Assembly (NCBI GenBank): GCA_900321775.1
Contig: ONXE01000015.1
Span: 1-17,535 of the forward strand
Source: an uncultured Bacteroidales bacterium
Lineage (GTDB): Bacteria; Bacteroidota; Bacteroidia; Bacteroidales; Paludibacteraceae
Length of the DNA: 17,535 nt
Reading direction: 5' to 3'
Shown here in pieces: positions 12,719 to 17,535 of the stretch. Made by a program: the position numbers and the translations under genes. Position 1 is the first letter of the stretch; the number at the start of each line of letters is the position of its first letter. The notes beneath the pieces were generated by a model, which was not told the DNA's origin, did no database searches, and saw nothing but the letters and a program-made list of their open reading frames with translations.

Positions 12719-14476
12719 TCATCTGACCATTCTATTGTATAGCACTTTATTAACCGCTTGTTGGAACTGTTCGGGATAATTCATCTTCACCCAGTGGGTA
12801 CGAATGAAGAGTAAACAACGGGCGTAGCTGTGTTCGCGAGGAACGACTTGTATCGAGCCATCATCAAAAGTGCGGCAACTGAATATCTCTACCATATCTT
12901 TGAATGTCGGAATATCACAGAAAAGCAGTTCATACCTATCCCGCTCACCAAAAGAAGAGTATTGCCACCACTCACGATCGTAATAGAAGTCCTCAAAGGT
13001 GTCTATATCGTTGGGCAAAGTGTTGAAATCAAATTCTTTATCGGAGGATTGAAAGACATGCTCAACAATATTGAGGGAAGAGTATTCCTTTACAACTATT
13101 GCGGAAGCAGCATCTGAGCCGTATTTCTCCTTGAGGTAGTTCTGCACAAACGCTTTACCTCTGGTCGAAAATTCGACAAAGTAATCCTGAAGAATCGCCC
13201 TCTTGAGCAATCCGTCTGAACTCAAACGAGTGCTAATCGGTTCGACACCAGTTACTCCAAGGCAGTATAGCACCACACTACCGGCAGAGTGATTGTAACC
13301 CGGACTTGTGAGGAATTCGTGTTCATGTGCTTCGCGTACATAGTCCCATTCAAAAAGGAAACGCTCTGCCCACCCGCGGTGGCGAATAATTTTCAGTTCA
13401 CTTTTGATGCGTTCTGTTACCTCGGGTGTGAAAACATCTTTATAACGCACATTAGCACCTTTCAACACCAAGTCTGTCAGATAGTGGTCGGGCGTATCAT
13501 AGCCTTCTGGCAGAGGGAAATGAGGCAGGGAGACCGCATCAAGATATTGTACTTTTGCAAAAAGGCCATATCTGCTATCGAGGTAGTCGGCAAGACCTTC
13601 TGGCATTTGATTCTGGACTTCGGTTATCAGTTCCACGTAGGAGGTAAAAATTGAATACTTAAGAATTTCATGGAGGTCCATGCAGTATTGCTGCTGGAAA
13701 TCAACAAGCAAATGGGGATACATCTCGAACCGTGCGGGATACCTGCCATACGCCGCGTCGATGTACTTCGGGTCAATGTAAAGCAGGTTGAGGAAATGCA
13801 GATTCAAGCTATTCTCACTAATGCCACAGCATATCTTCTGCATCACTTCGGGCTCGATGAAGGGGTTGTTGTCGCGGAACCAGGCCAGTGCGTCGGCGTC
13901 GTACTTGATATTGGTGATGCCTATCAAATGGCTGACATTCTGTTTGATGCCCGCGAAATAGCCATGCTTCTTCTGATCATAGTTTCGTGCAGCACGAATG
14001 AACATAGGTACAAAGGGGTTACCCTGGTAGTAACAATCGGACATAAAATATGCGTCGACAAACTCGGCGGCCTGACGACGAGTGTATTCGTTGTACTTGG
14101 ACTCGATGCAAAGCATAGTCTTGCAGTCGTCGCTAATGAGAACGACGTCCATATTCGATGGGCGGTTGATGGGACGGCCGTTGGAGCTTTTGGCCATGAC
14201 GGGGAACTTGACCTCGAAATAGACCTTGTCATATGTGACACCATACCAACTCAGCGGGTGCTCAGGGCTGACCCAGAAGAAGAAGTTGTAGGCTAACATC
14301 GAAGACGAGTAATAAGACTTGGCATGAGCAGGAAGAAGGCGACCGTCTTTGCCAACATAGTCCTCCAGTTCATGTCCGTCACCAGCCATAAACATGTCGT
14401 GGAACTTGCCCGTAGTGAGGGCTTCGCGTCCTGCCGGAAATACATTCTCGGCGTAGGTGGAATAATAAGAATTCAT
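12719..14476 (-). CDS. Fusion of a PD-(D/E)XK nuclease-like domain with a degenerate DnaE-like region
   Basis: A 585-residue protein. In the N-terminal third, D110, E125 and K127 (NMDVVLIS...CIESKYN) form a D-x(14)-ExK core, preceded by a helix SSSMLAYNFFF (57-67); this matches the PD-(D/E)XK fold and resembles the nuclease encoded at 14984-15949. Residues about 200-310 are unassigned. From about 318 it follows DnaE: FPLPEGYDTPDHYLTDLV (320-337), TPEVTERIKSELKIIRHRGW (350-369), SPGYNHSAGSVVLYCLGVTG (391-410, for GPGRGSAAGSL...), QDYFVEFSTRGKAFVQNYLK (430-449, where DnaE has PDIDIDF), and HSYARCLLFIRTHWVKMNYP (549-568, for the SHAxCY..AYLKAHYP helices). The catalytic DID reads DYF, so polymerase chemistry should be gone. 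ATG at 14476 overlaps the previous stop as ATGA; ATG at 14485 is an alternative. Confidence 0.78.
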   Translation of the reverse strand: MNSYYSTYAENVFPAGREALTTGKFHDMFMAGDGHELEDYVGKDGRLLPAHAKSYYSSSMLAYNFFFWVSPEHPLSWYGVTYDKVYFEVKFPVMAKSSNGRPINRPSNMDVVLISDDCKTMLCIESKYNEYTRRQAAEFVDAYFMSDCYYQGNPFVPMFIRAARNYDQKKHGYFAGIKQNVSHLIGITNIKYDADALAWFRDNNPFIEPEVMQKICCGISENSLNLHFLNLLYIDPKYIDAAYGRYPARFEMYPHLLVDFQQQYCMDLHEILKYSIFTSYVELITEVQNQMPEGLADYLDSRYGLFAKVQYLDAVSLPHFPLPEGYDTPDHYLTDLVLKGANVRYKDVFTPEVTERIKSELKIIRHRGWAERFLFEWDYVREAHEHEFLTSPGYNHSAGSVVLYCLGVTGVEPISTRLSSDGLLKRAILQDYFVEFSTRGKAFVQNYLKEKYGSDAASAIVVKEYSSLNIVEHVFQSSDKEFDFNTLPNDIDTFEDFYYDREWWQYSSFGERDRYELLFCDIPTFKDMVEIFSCRTFDDGSIQVVPREHSYARCLLFIRTHWVKMNYPEQFQQAVNKVLYNRMVR

Positions 14477-14895
14477 ATGATACATTTTTTTTCTTTATTT
14501 ACATTGGTGATTATTTCGTTGTGTAGTTGCAAGAGTTGGTCTATGTTGTCTGCGTCCTGAGGATTGACAAAGCGGATGTCGAAGAAGTGGTTGCAGTCTG
14601 TAAGCGTCAAGTCCGGCGGGATGTCGCGGATCTGTTTGTACAGGAAATGCCGAGTATCGGCCCATTTCAGGACGGCGTCGCGGAACTCCTCTTGGTGGGC
14701 GTTAAGAATGTCCACAGCAGCCTGTTGCACTGCCTGGATGGGCAGAGCGGGAAAGATGTGGTTTTCTACGAGTCCACGCCATTTGCAGAATAGCGGCATC
14801 ACGAATCTCGCGCGGATTTCGCCATAGCTGAAATAGATTGACGGCGTGCTGTTGTGGCCGGGTTGATGGGTGGAATTTTTAGCAGTCATATCCAT
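14473..14895 (-). CDS. Unknown 140-aa protein, first gene after the operator-like repeat
   Basis: I recognise no family. The protein is mostly helical in appearance, with aromatic and acidic residues (YFSYGEIRARFVMPLFCKW near 21-39, then AVQQAAVDILNAHQEEFRDA near 55-74) and no signal peptide or membrane segment. Its stop codon overlaps the start of the 585-residue nuclease/DnaE-like gene as ATGA, so the two are translationally coupled and it is probably a partner, adaptor or inhibitor of that protein (inference). A -7 box and a perfect inverted repeat lie upstream at 14914-14954. ATG at 14889 is an alternative start. Confidence 0.75.
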   Translation of the reverse strand: MDMTAKNSTHQPGHNSTPSIYFSYGEIRARFVMPLFCKWRGLVENHIFPALPIQAVQQAAVDILNAHQEEFRDAVLKWADTRHFLYKQIRDIPPDLTLTDCNHFFDIRFVNPQDADNIDQLLQLHNEIITNVNKEKKCII

Positions 14896-14913
14896 TGATT
14901 TTTGAAATCGGCT

Positions 14914-14922
14914 GCAAAATTA
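14914..14922 (-). promoter_or_regulatory. -7 box of the 140-aa / nuclease-DnaE operon
   Basis: TAATTTTGC on the minus strand matches TAnnTTTG and is followed by AGCC, as in other promoters of this window. At the usual 20-nt distance there is no TTG; the inverted repeat at 14928-14954 occupies that place. This suggests a regulated or activator-dependent promoter. Confidence 0.6.
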
Positions 14923-14927
14923 CAGCT

Positions 14928-14954
14928 AAAGAGTGCCATCGTGCGGCACTCTTT
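14928..14954. promoter_or_regulatory. Perfect 10-bp inverted repeat against the -7 box: operator or terminator
   Basis: AAAGAGTGCC (14928-14937) and GGCACTCTTT (14945-14954) are exact inverted copies with a 7-nt spacer. The repeat lies between the nuclease gene (ends 14984) and the 140-aa gene. It starts 5 nt upstream of the -7 box, exactly where the -33 element should be. It could be an operator for the WYL protein or a rho-independent terminator of the upstream pair; no T run longer than the stem itself follows, which favours the operator reading. Confidence 0.6.
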
Positions 14955-14983
14955 TGGAAAAAATGAGGGTTGGAGGTTATTTT

Positions 14984-15949
14984 TTATTGCCAATATCGTT
15001 TGGAAAGATAGGCAAAGAGTAAAGAATCTGCCTCTTTAATAGGAGCAAATATATCCTTTGGGTCTATACATATGTATCGATTCGGATCACGTAATATCGA
15101 ACGCCAAGTATCCACCATCCCGTTTGGAAACTCGGGGAAGCGGCTGTATTTATGTGATAATAATTCTTTATTTCCACTTGGAACGACATGTAAATGGATA
15201 TAATTGACAGCTTTAAAATCGTTTAGCGAGAGTTCCGTCCAAATTGTTTGACGCATCAGTTGATAAAAAGGTTCCTGAAAATATATTGTTCCAGAATAGT
15301 CAGATGGTTTATACTTCAATTGACATGAATTGCAAATAAGTGGACCATATAAACTTAACCGTTTCTTGCCTGTGGAATTATTGTTTTTCTTCACATTTGA
15401 TTTATCATCATTCGCATATAGTTCCGTGTACTTCCATTCAATAGGAATTAGGCAGATGCCATTTTTGTCTTCTGCTATCATCATGGCATCTACACTTGTA
15501 CAGTTTGACCCACGTGACTTAGCATTTTCATTTAGATGATCTTCTTTACTTATTGCTTCAAATGCTACATAATGAGGTGAGCTCTCCTTATTATCTAACC
15601 ACTCTGGGATAGGTAATAATTTAGTAAATCTTTTATTAGTAGCAAGATTTAATACTTTAAGAAGTGTTTCTGCGTCGTGCCTCAATGGGAACAAGTGATT
15701 TATGCATGCAATCTGAGAAGACATTGTATTCCCCGTTGGAGTATTCCCTCCCCACCACTGAATGCTGTTCTCCTTAAAGTATTTAATTACTTTATCTCTA
15801 ATTGGATTGAAAATATTACACGCCCCATCTTGCAAGATAAAATCGCGATCTTCTCCACGATAAAATTTTCCTGCCATTACATTATCGAATAAATCGGAGT
15901 TTTTTATAAGACTCTCTTGAATCTCACGTTGTTTTTCTTTGTATGACAT
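14984..15949 (-). CDS. PGN_0703-like PD-(D/E)XK restriction-endonuclease-fold protein
   Basis: A 321-residue protein with the PD-(D/E)XK core D154 ... E171-W-K173 (TSVDAMMIAE then LIPIEWKYTEL). It is preceded by a conserved helix NTMSSQIACINHLFPLRHD (74-92) and followed by EPFYQLMRQTIW (226-237), a QxxxRQ-like motif. Order and wording match the family named after PGN_0703 of Porphyromonas gingivalis, annotated as putative restriction endonucleases. It would cleave DNA using Mg2+ in the cytoplasm; specificity is unknown and no methyltransferase is nearby. The gene is visibly more AT-rich than the hyp and hflX genes, suggesting transfer. Its start lies 7 nt after the WYL regulator stop, so the two form one unit. 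Confidence 0.82.
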   Translation of the reverse strand: MSYKEKQREIQESLIKNSDLFDNVMAGKFYRGEDRDFILQDGACNIFNPIRDKVIKYFKENSIQWWGGNTPTGNTMSSQIACINHLFPLRHDAETLLKVLNLATNKRFTKLLPIPEWLDNKESSPHYVAFEAISKEDHLNENAKSRGSNCTSVDAMMIAEDKNGICLIPIEWKYTELYANDDKSNVKKNNNSTGKKRLSLYGPLICNSCQLKYKPSDYSGTIYFQEPFYQLMRQTIWTELSLNDFKAVNYIHLHVVPSGNKELLSHKYSRFPEFPNGMVDTWRSILRDPNRYICIDPKDIFAPIKEADSLLFAYLSKRYWQ

Positions 15950-15956
15950 ACTTGAT

Positions 15957-16859
15957 TCATTTATAGTTGGTAATAATTTGTTTTGCTTCTTCGACTATTC
16001 TTTCGCGGAGCCACTGGGGCTGAAGGACAATGATATCGGGACCGATGGCACGGAGTTCCTGGATAAAGTCGGCTGTGGGGGCTATGCGGTATTCAAAGAC
16101 AGAATGGGCGGGGGTGCGTTCAATCTCTTTTTGTGAATTGTGTAGAGGTAATGACCGCAGGTAATTGGCACGGAACGCTGTCGCCTGTACGCGCACGCGT
16201 TCTACTTTATTATTATCGCGCATGATGCCATAGAAGCCCAGAAAATACTCCTCTGCGTCGAAGCGTTTCGGCACAGAGAATTCATGCTCTGTGATGGTCA
16301 GCGAACAGAAACGGTCCAACGAATAGAAATGCAGGTCCTTGCTGTCGGTGCGCGGACCGAGGATGTACCAACGTTGTTTGAACACCTTCAGGCAATACGG
16401 GCTAATCTCAAACTCGCATGGTTGGGACATCTGGAAGTTCTGATACTCAACCATAATGGTTTTGCTCTGGCGCATGGCATCAATGACTTGGGTAAGAAAA
16501 CGGTTTCCAGAAGGGATATCTTCAAGCAGGATACGTCCCTTCAGGTCGGCACTCTCGTGCAAGATATTGCTCACGGCGAAGGTGTTGATGCGCCAACTAC
16601 GGATGTCGTCTTGGGAAATATCCTCGCGATTGCTGATATAGTAACCACGGGTCTTGCTGAAACTGATCTCGATGTCGAACAGCATGGCTATTGCCTCCTT
16701 CATGCGGACAAACGTGCGTTTCGGGATGGTGCTCTCTTGTTTTTCATTGTAGTACGAGCGGGCCCAGTAGCGGTCGATCTGCTCTTTGGTCAACGCCCCG
16801 CGCGAGTAAAGCAGCTCCACCAGCCACATGTATCGGTTAAATTGAGTAGTAGATGTCAT
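15957..16859 (-). CDS. WYL-domain transcriptional regulator
   Basis: A 300-residue protein. Residues 1-about 75 form a winged-helix-like N-terminus (RYMWLVELLYSRGALTKEQI, then IPKRTFVRMKEAIAMLFDIE), and 85-120 a linker. The WYL domain spans about 125-195: IMVEYQNF (135-142), SPYCLKVFKQRWYILG (153-168, with WYI in place of WYL) and FYSLDRFCSL (178-187). A WCX-like C-terminus follows. Size and layout are those of BrxR/CapW-type regulators, which repress defence operons and are thought to sense nucleic acid or nucleotide ligands through the WYL domain. Being the first gene of the cassette suggests it controls it, perhaps at 14928-14954 (inference). I chose ATG at 16859, just after a good promoter; the open frame continues upstream only through low-complexity DNA. 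Confidence 0.88.
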   Translation of the reverse strand: MTSTTQFNRYMWLVELLYSRGALTKEQIDRYWARSYYNEKQESTIPKRTFVRMKEAIAMLFDIEISFSKTRGYYISNREDISQDDIRSWRINTFAVSNILHESADLKGRILLEDIPSGNRFLTQVIDAMRQSKTIMVEYQNFQMSQPCEFEISPYCLKVFKQRWYILGPRTDSKDLHFYSLDRFCSLTITEHEFSVPKRFDAEEYFLGFYGIMRDNNKVERVRVQATAFRANYLRSLPLHNSQKEIERTPAHSVFEYRIAPTADFIQELRAIGPDIIVLQPQWLRERIVEEAKQIITNYK

Positions 16860-16878
16860 AGCATGATTTAATTCGGCT

Positions 16879-16910
16879 GCAAAGTTAATATATTTTTTTT
16901 GAATATGCAA
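16879..16910 (-). promoter_or_regulatory. Bacteroidetes-type promoter of the WYL regulator / nuclease unit
   Basis: TAACTTTGC (16887-16879, minus) with TTG at 16910-16908 and 20 nt between them. The transcript would start about 10-15 nt before the ATG at 16859. Confidence 0.75.
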
Positions 16911-17140
16911 GAAAAAAGTAGAAAAAGTGTTGGGAAGAGACCTAAATAGGAAGAAAATAAGAGGGAAGATGTAAGATGGAAGAGGGAAGAGGGATGAGGG
17001 ATGAGGGATGATGTAAGAGGGAAGAGGCGCTGTTTCTTCAAGACGTATGCAAGAGGTATGCAAGGCGGTCTCATAAATGTATGGATACTTTTGCGAGTTT
17101 GTAACGTTTTTACATTGTCAAAGGTCAAAAGTCAAAGGGC

Positions 17141-17188
17141 GGTAGCCCTAGGGAAGTTCCATAGCATCGACATTGTCGATGGGCTACC
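17141..17188. repeat. Nested inverted repeat (possible structured RNA)
   Basis: GGTAGCCC (17141-17148) pairs with GGGCTACC (17181-17188). Inside it CATCGAC-ATT-GTCGATG (17165-17181) forms a perfect hairpin with a 3-nt loop, sharing one base with the outer stem. The 3-nt-loop style resembles the hairpins at 10510-10590, suggesting one repeat family. Confidence 0.55.
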
Positions 17189-17311
17189 ACGGGGACCTGA
17201 AATACAGGAGAGAGTACGGAGGGGGTTGCCGCAGATCCCGATGAGCATGGTCGGAGGGCTGAGAAATGCTGGGAGAGACGGGAAAATTTTGGAGCAAAGT
17301 GTTGTTTGGCG

Positions 17312-17332
17312 GTATTATACGTAGTATAATAC
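17312..17332. promoter_or_regulatory. Perfect 9+9 bp palindrome, operator-like
   Basis: GTATTATAC (17312-17320) and GTATAATAC (17324-17332) are exact inverted copies around GTA. The short spacer and AT-rich arms suit a dimeric DNA-binding protein. No gene start is seen within the window downstream of it. Confidence 0.5.
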
Positions 17333-17362
17333 TAAGGAGTGAAGGGAGAGAAGAATTAAATG

Positions 17363-17455
17363 CTTATTTACCCCTACCCTTGTCTTTTGTGTAGCGTAAA
17401 TGGCTGTAAATTAGCAGGTTGAACTGGCACGAGGGAAAGGGTTTGGGTAAATAAG
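17363..17455. repeat. 93-bp inverted-repeat unit
   Basis: CTTATTTACCC (17363-17373) is exactly inverted at 17445-17455. Extended to 20 nt, the arms agree at 17 positions, leaving about 53 nt in the centre. The size is close to the 83-bp and 104-bp units in the other gene-poor interval, but the arm sequences differ. Confidence 0.55.
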
Positions 17456-17535
17456 AGATAATTCGTATATGCTTAAATATACTTGTGAGATATACGTTTG
17501 CATTGGAACAAGCTGATTGACAGCAGATTGTGGTC

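Larger units (their letters stand above)
16860..17535. other. Right-end interval without a recognisable gene
   Basis: Apart from the promoter at 16879-16910 the interval holds purine-rich direct repeats (about 16920-17030: GAGGGATGAGGGATGAGG and GGAAGAGG units), two GTATGCAAG copies (about 17045-17063) and the hairpins and inverted repeats listed separately. The open frame on the plus strand around 17001-17324 is repeat-derived and has no coding texture. No RNA gene family was recognised. Confidence 0.55.

Noticed and set aside
13670..14296. 208-codon open frame opposite the nuclease/DnaE-like gene
   Set aside because: No recognisable motif, no promoter, and the minus-strand gene has clear homology and a coupled start.
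10774..14476. Fragments of one broken full-length dnaE
   Set aside because: The two DnaE-like regions overlap in content (both contain the GPGR-type loop and the end helix), differ greatly in sequence, and each sits in a complete frame with its own coupled start, so they are separate genes.
14928..14954. Certain rho-independent terminator
   Set aside because: The stem is perfect but has no extended T tract after it on the minus strand and abuts a -7 box, so I kept it as operator-or-terminator.
16860..17063. N-terminal extension of the WYL regulator frame
   Set aside because: It crosses the promoter at 16879-16910 and purine-rich repeats; ATG at 16859 starts the conserved domain region.

Overview
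The window looks like a Bacteroidales chromosome (Prevotella/Bacteroides-type). Several promoters have the Bacteroidetes TAnnTTTGC -7 box with a TTG element 20 nt upstream. The recognisable proteins (HflX with its Bacteroidetes insertion, trigger factor, a DUF4832-like lipoprotein, a PGN_0703-type nuclease) and the gaps full of small AT-rich or purine-rich repeats also fit. Species cannot be fixed from the sequence alone.

Region 1 (1-4,730). A minus-strand operon runs hypB - large FAD/4Fe-4S oxidoreductase - hypA - a truncated membrane-protein gene at the left edge. Nickel-insertion factors surround a 952-residue GltD/NfnB-type flavoprotein carrying extra iron-sulfur modules. No hydrogenase structural gene is visible. 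A DUF486/DMT-like membrane protein is read divergently from a matching promoter. Region 2 (4,731-9,720). hflX (+) converges on a minus-strand group: trigger factor, an exported DUF4832-type lipoprotein, and a secreted alpha/beta hydrolase that overlaps the lipoprotein gene. The trigger factor appears to have lost its whole PPIase domain.

Region 3 (9,720-10,773). About 1 kb without a convincing gene. It holds 9-nt and 11-nt tandem repeats, several inverted repeats and GC-rich hairpins.

Region 4 (10,774-16,859), the most interesting part, is a six-gene minus-strand cassette. In transcription order: a WYL-domain regulator; a PGN_0703-like PD-(D/E)XK nuclease; an unknown 140-aa protein; a 585-aa fusion of a PD-(D/E)XK-like domain to a degenerate DnaE (DNA polymerase III alpha) palm/finger region; a 250-aa protein whose C-terminal half resembles the GyrA/ParC coiled-coil/C-gate region; and a 374-aa mini-DnaE without PHP domain, without about 130 residues of palm/fingers, and with two of the three catalytic aspartates replaced. 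The junctions are tight (ATGA overlap, 4-nt and 7-nt gaps), all frames are open, and a perfect 10-bp inverted repeat sits against the -7 box of the 140-aa gene. I read this as an undescribed, WYL-controlled conflict or anti-phage-type system built from nuclease modules and catalytically disabled pieces of replication enzymes. The fold matches are from reading the sequence; the function is inference.

Region 5 (16,860-17,535). A non-coding stretch with purine-rich direct repeats, a nested hairpin, a perfect 9+9 bp palindrome and a 93-bp inverted-repeat unit. No integrase, transposase, tRNA, rRNA or CRISPR array was seen anywhere in the window.
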